From Lichenicola sp964247735 (lineage in GTDB: Bacteria; Pseudomonadota; Alphaproteobacteria; Acetobacterales; Acetobacteraceae), in the NCBI GenBank assembly GCA_964247735.1, contig CAXTVS010000011.1, positions 1 to 64,000 of the forward strand: a DNA stretch of 64,000 nucleotides, written 5' to 3'. Positions within the stretch are counted from its first letter, which is position 1. Each line of letters opens with the position of its first letter. The translations under genes and the position numbers were made by a program. Under the pieces are notes generated by a model. It made no database searches. It had not been told where the DNA came from and saw only the letters and a program-made list of their open reading frames with translations. This document shows, in pieces, positions 17,667 to 25,044 of this stretch.

Positions 17667-18080
17667 ATGATCACCTTGCCCTCCGATTACCGCCCGGCTG
17701 ACGACGAGGAGTTCATGAACCCGCTTCAGGCGGAATATTTTCGCCTGAAGCTGCTTCGCTGGCGTGCCGACCTTCTGAAGGAGGCAGACGGCACCCTAGC
17801 AAGTCTGTCGGAGGGCGGCATCCACGAGGCCGACATCACCGATCGGGCGAGCGTCGAGACCGATCGTGCCCTCGAGTTGCGGACACGCGACCGCGCCCGG
17901 AAGCTGATCGCCAAGATCGGCCAGGCCTTGTTGCGGATCGAGAACGGAAGCTATGGCTTCTGTGAGGAGACCGGCGAGCCGATCGGCCTGAAGCGGCTGG
18001 AAGCGCGGCCGATCGCCACCCTGTCGATCGAGGCGCAGGAACGCCACGAACGAATGGAGAAGGTCCACCGCGACGACTGA
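17667..18080 (+). CDS. dksA: DksA/TraR-family RNA polymerase-binding protein
   Basis: A 137-residue DksA. It has an N-terminal coiled coil (AEYFRLKLLRWRADLLKEA and the following helix), the acidic tip region HEADITDRASVETDRALELRTRDR (Asp residues at the coiled-coil tip), then the zinc-finger region GSYGFCEETGEPIGLKRLEARP. It binds the secondary channel of RNA polymerase and, with ppGpp, alters promoter choice. Only one of the four zinc-ligand Cys positions is Cys; the second pair falls where ATLSIEAQERH reads, so a zinc ion is unlikely to bind. This loss is known in alphaproteobacterial DksA. It lies between fliX and the convergent flgH. Confidence 0.93.
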   Translation: MITLPSDYRPADDEEFMNPLQAEYFRLKLLRWRADLLKEADGTLASLSEGGIHEADITDRASVETDRALELRTRDRARKLIAKIGQALLRIENGSYGFCEETGEPIGLKRLEARPIATLSIEAQERHERMEKVHRDD

Positions 18081-18086
18081 TTGCGC

Positions 18087-18809
18087 TCAGAACGGCAGGA
18101 TGATGTCCATCAGCTGCTGCCCGTAACGCGGCGTCTGCAGGTCGGTCAGCTGTCCCTTGCCGCCGTAGGAGATCCGGGCTTCCGCCATCCGGTCATGCGT
18201 GATGGTATTGTCGCCGGTGATGTCCTGTGGCCGGACGATGCCGCTGACCTGCAGGATCCTGAGCTCGCTGTTGACCCGGACTTCCTGCCGGGCGCTGACC
18301 ACAAAATTGCCGTTCGGCAGGACCTGGGTGATGGTGCCGGCGAGCCGCAGGGTAACGGTCTCGGTCCGTTTGGTGCTCCCGGTCGAAACGTTGCTGTTGG
18401 TGCTGTTGGTCGAGACCGACGCGGTATTCAACAACTTCTGCTTGAGCCCGAACAGGCTCGGCACACCGGTTGCTTCCGAGCCGGTGCGCGTGGCGGTGCC
18501 GTTGTTCTCGAAATCTGCAGCGTCGGTAATGTCGACCAGGACCGTCAGCAGGTCGCCCACCTGAGCTGCGCGCTGATCCTTGAAAAAGGCGCGGCTCCCC
18601 GGTCGCCACAGGCTGGCAAGATCGGGCGGAGTCTGCTGCAGCGGCGGCATCGGCATGGTCAGCGGCCTGTAGTCGCGCGCGGCCGTCGGATCGGTGATAG
18701 GGGTCATGCTGGGTGGTCGTCCCAGATCGGACAGCCGCGATAGGGCGCCGCATCCGGAAAGGAACGAGCAGAACGTCAACGTGGTGATAGTGATCGACCT
18801 GTTGATCAT
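18087..18809 (-). CDS. flgH: Flagellar L-ring lipoprotein FlgH
   Basis: A 240-residue FlgH. A lipoprotein signal ends in LSGC at residues 17-20. Family blocks include SLWRPGSRAFFKDQRAAQVGDLLTVLVDI (about residues 65-93) and the ending VRPQDITGDNTITHDRMAEARISYGGKGQLTDLQTPRYGQQLMDIILPF. It forms the L-ring in the outer membrane that lets the rod pass. The start overlaps the flgA stop by 4 bases. It is the last gene of flgF-flgG-flgA-flgH and converges on dksA with only 6 bases between stops; no terminator hairpin is visible there. Confidence 0.95.
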   Translation of the reverse strand: MINRSITITTLTFCSFLSGCGALSRLSDLGRPPSMTPITDPTAARDYRPLTMPMPPLQQTPPDLASLWRPGSRAFFKDQRAAQVGDLLTVLVDITDAADFENNGTATRTGSEATGVPSLFGLKQKLLNTASVSTNSTNSNVSTGSTKRTETVTLRLAGTITQVLPNGNFVVSARQEVRVNSELRILQVSGIVRPQDITGDNTITHDRMAEARISYGGKGQLTDLQTPRYGQQLMDIILPF

Positions 18810-19861
18810 GGATATGGCGCCTCCTGCGCCAGCCTGTTCCAGTTCCCATCACCGCCTGTGGACGCTCCGGATGCCAGCTGCGGCAGTGTGCCTTGCGGGC
18901 CGCCGGGTTGCAGGATCACCGGTGCCGTCCCGGCATCGATCCTGATGTCCGCCGTGCTCATGACTTGGCCGATCAGCACGGCATGGGACACGCTGTTGAT
19001 CACATGGATGCGGTCCCCGGCGGCACCCGCCTCCAACGCCAATCCTGCTGTGGTCAGCATCAGGCCAGCCCCTTCCAGCCGCAGCACGACGGGACGGCCA
19101 CGGCTGACCAGCATCGGCCGGATTAGCATGTCCCGCGTCAGCGGGACGCCACCCGGTGCCGGTTGCTTCAGTGCCAAGCCATCCACATCCGCAATCGCCG
19201 TTACCGGCGTTCCGCGCAGGCTGCTGCTACGGACACGGATGACCTGCAAATCGGACGCCGATAGCAGCGAGCCGGCCGGAAGCGGCTGGCTCAGCGCAAG
19301 CACGCTCACCTGCTGCTCGGCCCGCCCGGTCACACGCAGGGTGATGGGATCGGCATCCGGTGTCGGAAACGTCAGCAACGCGGAGAAGCGTCCGCTCTGG
19401 GCGTCATAGTCGAGCGTCTGGATCTCAGGAGCGGCCTTCACGTCCACCGGCAGAGGAGGCGACGCGAAGGCCCCCAGTGACATGTCGCTTCCAGGCGGAG
19501 CACCGCTTGCGATGAGCGCAGGCTTGAGGACTGCCATGATCTCGTCGCGCCTGACGAGGCGGGCGGGTCGGTCAAGAACGGCGGATGCGTAGCCTCCACC
19601 CGGCTGCCAATCGACCCCGAACTGCGAGGCGATCGCGACGAGCTGGCTGAACGGGACGATGATGTGTTGTCCAGGAGCGGGACCCGGGCCGATATCGCAG
19701 TCCTGCCCCGGCTGCAGGTCGCTGAACAGGTCTGACAGCCTGACGGTGCCGCCGTGGAGTGACACCTGCCTGCGAAGTGCGGCAGCCGAGGCCGTTGCTC
19801 CTTGCGTAAACAGGGCTGCGGTGATCGCAAGCGCCGCCGTGAGACGCGACGAGCTGTTCAT
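18806..19861 (-). CDS. flgA: Flagellar P-ring formation chaperone FlgA
   Basis: A 351-residue FlgA, longer than the roughly 220-residue enterobacterial form because of an extended N-terminal region. It has a signal peptide (about 1-27), then the C-terminal SAF-like domain with LPAGSLLSASDLQVIRVRSSSLRG and LALKQPAPGGVPLTRDMLIRP, and the final AGDRIHVINSVSHAVLIGQV block. It is a periplasmic chaperone for FlgI. It overlaps flgG upstream and flgH downstream by 4 bases each, so the three are translationally coupled. Confidence 0.93.
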   Translation of the reverse strand: MNSSSRLTAALAITAALFTQGATASAAALRRQVSLHGGTVRLSDLFSDLQPGQDCDIGPGPAPGQHIIVPFSQLVAIASQFGVDWQPGGGYASAVLDRPARLVRRDEIMAVLKPALIASGAPPGSDMSLGAFASPPLPVDVKAAPEIQTLDYDAQSGRFSALLTFPTPDADPITLRVTGRAEQQVSVLALSQPLPAGSLLSASDLQVIRVRSSSLRGTPVTAIADVDGLALKQPAPGGVPLTRDMLIRPMLVSRGRPVVLRLEGAGLMLTTAGLALEAGAAGDRIHVINSVSHAVLIGQVMSTADIRIDAGTAPVILQPGGPQGTLPQLASGASTGGDGNWNRLAQEAPYP

Positions 19862-20643
19862 TTGAGGTTGGTCAGCGTCTGCATCATGTCGTCCGACGTC
19901 GTGATCACCTTGCTGTTCATCTCGTAGGCACGTTGCGCCGTGATGAGGTTGGTGATCTCGCTGACGACGTTGACGTTCGAGCTTTCGACGAAGCCCTGCA
20001 TGACGCTGCCGAAGCCGGAGGCGCCGGGCGTGCCGGTAGTAGGAGCACCGGAGGCCGTGGTCTGGATCAGCATGTTGTCGCCTTCGGCCTCAAGGCCGGC
20101 CTCGTTGGGAAACACGGCCAGCTGGAGCTGCCCGACCGTCTGGGTGGCGGTCTGTCCGGCGAGGGTGACCTGTACCTGGCCCGACGAGTTGATGGTGATG
20201 CTCTGGGCATTGGTCGGCACCGTGATCCCCGGTGCCACGGCGTAACCGTCGGACGTCACGATGGTGCCGTCCGAAGCCAGGGCAAAGGTGCCGTCGCGCG
20301 TATATGCGGTGTCGCCGGAAGGCATGGTGACCTGGAAGTAGCCGTTGCCCTGGATGGCCAGATCGAGGCTGTTGCTGGTCTGGGTGAGGTTGCCCTGCTC
20401 GCTGATCCGGTAGATGGCGGCAGTCTTCACGCCAAGGCCGACCTGGGCGCCCGAAGGAACGACGCTGCCGCTGTCCGAGCTGTTCGAACCGACGCGGCGA
20501 AGGTCCTGATAGATCAGGTCCTGGAACTCGGCACGCCGGCGCTTGAAGCCGGTCGTGGTCATGTTGGCTATGTTGTTCGAGATGACCTCGACGTTCGTCT
20601 GCTGGGCCTGCATCCCGGTGCCGGCGATATCAAGTGAGCGCAT
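19858..20643 (-). CDS. flgG: Flagellar distal rod protein FlgG
   Basis: A 261-residue FlgG, standard size. The N-terminal rod motif MRSLDIAGTGMQAQQTNVEV is followed by SNNIANMTTTGFKRRRAEFQDLIYQDL. The central region has GNLTQTSNSLDLAIQGNGYFQVTMP, and the C-terminal helix reads VVSEITNLITAQRAYEMNSKVI. It polymerises into the distal rod that crosses the periplasm. It follows flgF by 31 bases and overlaps flgA by 4. Confidence 0.96.
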   Translation of the reverse strand: MRSLDIAGTGMQAQQTNVEVISNNIANMTTTGFKRRRAEFQDLIYQDLRRVGSNSSDSGSVVPSGAQVGLGVKTAAIYRISEQGNLTQTSNSLDLAIQGNGYFQVTMPSGDTAYTRDGTFALASDGTIVTSDGYAVAPGITVPTNAQSITINSSGQVQVTLAGQTATQTVGQLQLAVFPNEAGLEAEGDNMLIQTTASGAPTTGTPGASGFGSVMQGFVESSNVNVVSEITNLITAQRAYEMNSKVITTSDDMMQTLTNLK

Positions 20644-20674
20644 CTGGTCCTCTCGTCATGCTGGTTCTCGCCGC

Positions 20675-21415
20675 TCAGCCTTGCTGCTGGACGATCTTGT
20701 CGATCGCCGACTGCTGGCGCTGGTTCTCGCTTTCGACGAACTGCGAGACGAACCCGAAGTCACGTTGCGTCTGGATCATCTGGGTCAGCTCGTTGATCGG
20801 CTGGACGTTGCTGGTCTCGACCATCCCTTGGGCGACCTTCGGCTGTGCCACCGGGGTGGTTCCGGCCGTTGCGCGGTAGAGCGTGCCGCCCTCAGGCACC
20901 ACCTGGTTGGGATCGTCGACGGTGACCACGCCGATCTGGCCTATGGTTCCGTTCTCGGTCGAGATCGTACCGTTGCCGGAGATCCGGATGTTGGTGTCGG
21001 CCGGGGACAGCTGGACCGGGCTGCCGTTCCTGTCCAGCAGGAGGTTCCCCGACGAGTCGGCGATGTGGCCGTCCGACATCAGCCCGAACTTGCCGGAGCG
21101 CGTGAGACGCGGACCGGCGGGCGTCGAAACGGTAAAGAAGCCGGGACCGCTCAGCGCCACGTCAAGCGGGTTGCCGGTCTGGGTCAGGCTGCCATCCTTC
21201 CGGTCGAGATAGGTGGCCCGGTCCTGGGTGTAGTGCAGGACCGCACCGCCGACCGGCGCCTTCACGCCATGCTGCTGCGACAGGTAGTCGCTGAACAGCA
21301 CGCGCTGCGCCTTGAAGCCGTCCGTGTTGGCGTTCGCGATGTTGTTCGCGATCACATCCATGGTCCGCTGCTGGGTGTCGAGACGCGACAGCGCGATGTA
21401 GGTCGTGTTTTCCAT
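20675..21415 (-). CDS. flgF: Flagellar proximal rod protein FlgF
   Basis: A 246-residue FlgF. It starts MENTTYIALSRLDTQQRTMD and continues with ANNIANANTDGFKAQRVLF, the rod/hook consensus. The TQTGNPLDVALSGPGFFTVS block and the C-terminal ELTQMIQTQRDFGFVSQF helix are also present. It forms part of the proximal rod. ATG at 21,415 matches the family start; an in-frame start 27 bases earlier is less likely. It heads the flgF-flgG-flgA-flgH operon and is divergent from fliL across a 162-base gap with two CtrA-type boxes. Confidence 0.94.
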   Translation of the reverse strand: MENTTYIALSRLDTQQRTMDVIANNIANANTDGFKAQRVLFSDYLSQQHGVKAPVGGAVLHYTQDRATYLDRKDGSLTQTGNPLDVALSGPGFFTVSTPAGPRLTRSGKFGLMSDGHIADSSGNLLLDRNGSPVQLSPADTNIRISGNGTISTENGTIGQIGVVTVDDPNQVVPEGGTLYRATAGTTPVAQPKVAQGMVETSNVQPINELTQMIQTQRDFGFVSQFVESENQRQQSAIDKIVQQQG

Positions 21416-21455
21416 CTGGAGACCCCGAAGACAACGTATCATCGGGCATGACAGC

Positions 21456-21471
21456 TTAACGAGCGGTTAAG
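21456..21471. promoter_or_regulatory. CtrA-type box, TTAA-N7-TTAA (flgF side)
   Basis: TTAA at 21,456-21,459, seven bases (CGAGCGG), then TTAA at 21,467-21,470. This is one base from the full CtrA consensus TTAA-N7-TTAAC on either strand (both ends read TTAAG). It lies 41-56 bases upstream of the flgF start, where a CtrA-controlled promoter would place it. CtrA is the cell-cycle and motility response regulator of alphaproteobacteria. Confidence 0.65.
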
Positions 21472-21507
21472 CCGACGGCCGAATCGGGGACGACTGCCGC
21501 CTCCCGC

Positions 21508-21523
21508 TTAAGCGTGCGTTAAC
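21508..21523 (+). promoter_or_regulatory. CtrA-type box, perfect TTAA-N7-TTAAC (fliL side)
   Basis: TTAA at 21,508-21,511, seven bases (GCGTGCG), then TTAAC at 21,519-21,523. This is an exact match to the CtrA full-site consensus in the orientation of fliL, ending 54 bases before the fliL ATG. In such high-GC DNA a chance match is rare. With the second box 37 bases away, it suggests that both divergent flagellar operons are CtrA targets. Confidence 0.75.
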
Positions 21524-21577
21524 CAGTACGGCTCCATCCTGCGTCCGGGCCAGAACGGTCCGGACAGGAGCGGGCGA

Positions 21578-22051
21578 ATGAGCAGCAACGAGGCGGCAGG
21601 TCCCCCCGGCGGAAGCAAGAAGCGGGTCCTCATGATCGGCGCGGCAGTGGCGGTCGTCGCCTTGGCAGCTGGCCTGTGGTTCAGCGGCATCCTCAAGCAT
21701 GTTCGCGGCCACGCGACGCCGAAGCCTGCGGTGGCAGAGGTCGAGGCGCCTGTGCTGATCGATCTGCCCGATATCGTCTCGAACCTCGATACCGGCGGCC
21801 ATCGCGCGACCTTCATCAAACTCCATGCGAAGCTCGAGGTAAGCCATGCTGCCGAGGCTGCCGCACTGCAGGCCGGAATGCCGCAGATCCTCGACATCTT
21901 CCAATCCTACCTGCGGAGCACCCGGCCGGAAGAGCTGCGTGGAGGAGAGGGTACCTACCGCCTCCGTGAGGCGCTCATGAACCGAATCGACATGACGCTT
22001 GCGCCGGTGCGGGTAACCGACCTGCTCTTTACCCAGATCCTCGTGCAATGA
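21578..22051 (+). CDS. fliL: Flagellar basal body-associated protein FliL
   Basis: A 157-residue inner-membrane protein. It has a short cytoplasmic N-terminus, one membrane segment (about residues 17-40, VLMIGAAVAVVALAAGLWF) and a periplasmic domain containing VLIDLPDIVSNLDTGGHRATFIKLHAKLEV, ending with the helix REALMNRIDMTLAPVRVTDLLFTQILVQ. FliL rings surround the stator and support torque. It begins the rightward motor operon, has AGGAG upstream, and overlaps fliM by 4 bases. Confidence 0.92.
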   Translation: MSSNEAAGPPGGSKKRVLMIGAAVAVVALAAGLWFSGILKHVRGHATPKPAVAEVEAPVLIDLPDIVSNLDTGGHRATFIKLHAKLEVSHAAEAAALQAGMPQILDIFQSYLRSTRPEELRGGEGTYRLREALMNRIDMTLAPVRVTDLLFTQILVQ

Positions 22052-23148
22052 ACGGCATGATCAACAATCTGTCCGATGAGGATTTGGCGTCAGCCTGGGC
22101 ATCCTCCATCGAGAACGAGGATGATGGTGCACTGGACGTCGCAGCGACACCGGATGCAACGCGCATCCTGAACCAGGCTGAGATCGACAGCCTGCTTGGC
22201 TTCGACCATGGCGGCACAGAAGACGTCGACAGCAACGGCATGCAGCGCATCATCAGCTCCGGGCTGATCTCATACGAGCGTCTGCCGATGCTCGAGATCG
22301 TGTTCGACCGGCTGGTTCGTATCATGTCGACGAGCCTGCGCAACTTCACGAACGACAACGTCGAGGTGTCGATCGACAACGTCGTGTCGCTTCGTTTCGG
22401 GGACTACCTCGATTCGGTTCCCCTGCCGGCAATGTTCGCCGTGTTCAAGGCCGAGGAATGGGAGAACTACGGCCTGATGGTGATCGATTCGGCGATGATC
22501 TATTCCATCGTGGACGTGCTGCTGGGTGGCCGCCGTGGCACGGCAGCGATGCGCATCGAGGGCCGGCCCTATACCACAATCGAACGGACCCTGGTCGAGC
22601 GTCTGATCAGGGTGGTGTTGGCAGACCTGTCGTCGAGCTTCGATCCGCTCTGTGCAATCACGTTCCGGTTCGAACGGCTGGAAGTCAATCCGAGGTTCGC
22701 CGCGATCTCCCGCCTGTCGAACGCCGCGGTGCTTGCGCGCATGCATATTGACATGGAGGACCGTGGCGGGCGCATGGACCTGGTGCTTCCCTACGCCACT
22801 CTGGAGCCGGTACGCGAGCTTCTGCTGCAGCAGTTCATGGGCGAGAAGTTCGGGCGCGATGCGATCTGGGAGACTCACCTCGCCGAGGAGTTGTGGAACA
22901 CGGAAGTTGATCTGGACGTCGTGCTCGACGAGCAGCCGATGCGCCTGTCCGACATCATCGGACTCAAGCCGGGAAGCCACTTCATTCTGCGTCAAGGCCG
23001 AGAGGCGCCGGTCCAGCTCCGCTGCGGCCAGGTCGTGCTGTTCGAGGGGCGTATCGGGCGTCGCAAGAACCGCGTTGCGGTCCGGATCGATCAGGTCGTC
23101 GGCAGGCTGCCTGGTGCCACGGACCCGCTCGGCTCAAGGAGGGGCTGA
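22048..23148 (+). CDS. fliM: Flagellar motor switch protein FliM
   Basis: A 366-residue FliM. The CheY-binding motif LNQAEIDSLLGFD is at residues 41-53, placed after a 40-residue acidic extension instead of at the very N-terminus. The CheC-like middle domain (SSGLISYERLPMLEIVFDRLVRIMSTSLRNFT onward) and the C-terminal FliN-like domain (LDVVLDEQPMRLSDIIGLKPGSHFIL) are complete. It forms the switch ring that reverses or stops the motor on binding phospho-CheY. It overlaps fliL by 4 bases and the next gene by 1 base (TGATG). Confidence 0.95.
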   Translation: MNGMINNLSDEDLASAWASSIENEDDGALDVAATPDATRILNQAEIDSLLGFDHGGTEDVDSNGMQRIISSGLISYERLPMLEIVFDRLVRIMSTSLRNFTNDNVEVSIDNVVSLRFGDYLDSVPLPAMFAVFKAEEWENYGLMVIDSAMIYSIVDVLLGGRRGTAAMRIEGRPYTTIERTLVERLIRVVLADLSSSFDPLCAITFRFERLEVNPRFAAISRLSNAAVLARMHIDMEDRGGRMDLVLPYATLEPVRELLLQQFMGEKFGRDAIWETHLAEELWNTEVDLDVVLDEQPMRLSDIIGLKPGSHFILRQGREAPVQLRCGQVVLFEGRIGRRKNRVAVRIDQVVGRLPGATDPLGSRRG

Positions 23149-23642
23149 TGACCGGCAACAGCATGAGCGGCCCCGAATGGCTGCTCGAGGTCGTCCTCAT
23201 GATCATGCTCGCGGCGACGATGTTTCACGCCCTGCGGCTGGAACGTGCGCTCGGCATGCTGCGCCGTGACCGCGCAGCGCTGGAGGAGCTCGTCAACGGG
23301 TTCAACGACAGCACGCGACAGGCCGAGGAGGGGATCGAACGGCTTCGTGCCGCTGCGGACGGGGCTGGTCGCCAGATCGCCCGCCATGTCGATCAGGCGC
23401 GCGGCCTCAAGAGCGACCTGGAGTTCCTTACCGCCCGGGGCGAAAAGCTGTGCGACCAGCTCGAGGGGATCGTGCGCAACCCCAAGCTGCCCGAGATGCC
23501 GCCTGTCGATGCGGCAGCCCGGCCGCTCGCACCGACCCCGTCCTTGAGCCTCGCCAGTCGCAATGCTGCCGTTGACCATGACGCCCGTCCGCGCAGCCAG
23601 GCTGAGAAGGACCTGCTCCGCGCCCTCCGGTCGGCGAGATAG
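23148..23642 (+). CDS. DUF6468-type protein of the flagellar operon
   Basis: A 164-residue protein with a single N-terminal membrane segment (about residues 10-27, WLLEVVLMIMLAATMFHAL), then a long coiled coil to about residue 110 (RLERALGMLRRDRAALEELVNGFND and LKSDLEFLTARGEKLCDQLE), and a flexible Pro/Ala/Arg-rich tail. It fits the DUF6468 family found next to fliM in alphaproteobacteria; the function is not established. Position between fliM and motE, and a one-base overlap with fliM, suggest a motor-associated scaffold. Confidence 0.7.
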   Translation: MTGNSMSGPEWLLEVVLMIMLAATMFHALRLERALGMLRRDRAALEELVNGFNDSTRQAEEGIERLRAAADGAGRQIARHVDQARGLKSDLEFLTARGEKLCDQLEGIVRNPKLPEMPPVDAAARPLAPTPSLSLASRNAAVDHDARPRSQAEKDLLRALRSAR

Positions 23643-23644
23643 CC

Positions 23645-24325
23645 ATGCGCTCGTTCTCCTGGCACAAGCGTCTCCTGCCGTTGACGATGACGGTGATGGC
23701 GCTGCTCTTCGCGGACAAGGCCGTCAGTCTGGCACGCGAGGCGAATGCCCAGAGCTCCGCGCAGGTAGCTGCGGACACGAAGTCGGCACCTGCAGCTCCA
23801 GTACAGGCAGCGTTGCCCAGTCCTTCGCTGCCGGCGGCGCCGCTGCCGTTGCCTGCCGCCTCGTCGGCGGAACTGCAGCTCCTGCAGGACCTTCGCAGGC
23901 GCAGACAGGCGCTTGACGAGCGGGAGCGTCACCTCGACCAGAAGGCGGATCTGATCCAGGCAGCCGAACTGAAGCTCCAGACCAAACTGGACGAACTCAC
24001 CGCTCTGCAGACCCGGCTCGAACAGGTCGAAGACGATCGGCGGAAACGGAACGCCGCCAATTGGAGCGGCCTAGTCAAGACCTATGAAGACATGAAACCG
24101 CGTGACGCGGCCGGCATCTTCAACGTGCTCGACATGAACGTGCTGCTCGAGGTGCTGGACCGGATGGACGAACGCAAGGCTGCCGCCGTGCTCGCTGCCA
24201 TGCTGCCCGAACGCGCTAGGTTGGCGACGCAGATGCTTGCGCAGAAGAGGCTTCATGCGGATCTGGTTGGACCGCCGCCGGACGCGGCTGTGCCGGTGGC
24301 TGACGCCGATGGTCAGCATGGCTGA
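23645..24325 (+). CDS. motE: MotE-like chaperone for the motility system
   Basis: A 226-residue exported or membrane-anchored protein. It has an N-terminal hydrophobic segment (about 10-24), a Pro/Ala linker, a coiled coil (about 80-138, LQDLRRRRQALDERERHLDQ and after) and the MgtE-N-like helical domain with YEDMKPRDAAGIFNVLDMNVLLEVLDRMDERKAAAVLAAM. In Sinorhizobium, MotE is a periplasmic chaperone that stabilises MotC, needed for stator function. It begins two bases after the DUF6468 gene. The tail after residue 205 is acidic and variable. Confidence 0.82.
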   Translation: MRSFSWHKRLLPLTMTVMALLFADKAVSLAREANAQSSAQVAADTKSAPAAPVQAALPSPSLPAAPLPLPAASSAELQLLQDLRRRRQALDERERHLDQKADLIQAAELKLQTKLDELTALQTRLEQVEDDRRKRNAANWSGLVKTYEDMKPRDAAGIFNVLDMNVLLEVLDRMDERKAAAVLAAMLPERARLATQMLAQKRLHADLVGPPPDAAVPVADADGQHG

Positions 24326-24423
24326 GCAGGGGAGCAGGACGATGTCCATCCTCATGTGCGCGCCCAGCCTCGAGCCGGTCAGGGCCAGGGTCCCCAAGCA
24401 CAAGGTCAAGGAAGCATCGTGTC

Positions 24424-25044
24424 ATGCATGATCCGGCCAGCCTGCAGCGCAGGATAAAGGAACTCGAGGTCCGGTATCCCGACGGGAAGTCGGACGTGAT
24501 CGCGGAAGTCGTCGTGTCGATCCTGTCCAGCATGGGCGGCGACATGAGCGCCCGCGAGGCCGCCCTGTTGCACGAGATCGGCACGCTCGGGCAGGCGGTC
24601 GCCGACGCGAGGCTGGAGATCGCAGCACTCGGGGTGGACGACATCACCATGAGCTACATCCCCTGCGCGACTGACGAGTTGGATGCCATCGTCGCTCATA
24701 CGGCTGCGGCCACGGAGTCGATCCTGGAGGTCTGCGAGACGCTCGACACCCTGAGCACCGGGATGGACGGTCCAGCCGCTGGCAAGCTCCAGGACGCGAC
24801 GGTCAAGATCTACGAGGCGTGCGGCTTCCAGGACATCACCGGGCAGCGCATCACCAAGGTGGTCGCGACGCTCAAGACGATCGAGCGCACCATCGCGCGG
24901 ATCGTCGACACCTTCGGCATCGTGCCGGCACCGGCGGAGCCAAGCGTGCGTCGGCAGAAGGACGATCTGCTCAACGGACCGCAACTGCCTGCCGCAGCGA
25001 TGGACCAGTCGGACATCGACAAGCTGCTGGCAAGCTTTGACTGA
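24424..25044 (+). CDS. cheZ: CheZ-family CheY-phosphate phosphatase
   Basis: A 206-residue CheZ. A long helical hairpin carries the catalytic motif GFQDITGQRI (about residue 140), with the Gln that activates water against phospho-CheY. The C-terminus is DQSDIDKLLASFD, a CheY-binding amphipathic peptide after a flexible linker. The protein dephosphorylates CheY to end the motor signal. Many alphaproteobacteria use a second CheY as phosphate sink instead, so a CheZ inside the motor operon is worth noting. Its stop shares one base with the next start (TGATG). Confidence 0.85.
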   Translation: MHDPASLQRRIKELEVRYPDGKSDVIAEVVVSILSSMGGDMSAREAALLHEIGTLGQAVADARLEIAALGVDDITMSYIPCATDELDAIVAHTAAATESILEVCETLDTLSTGMDGPAAGKLQDATVKIYEACGFQDITGQRITKVVATLKTIERTIARIVDTFGIVPAPAEPSVRRQKDDLLNGPQLPAAAMDQSDIDKLLASFD

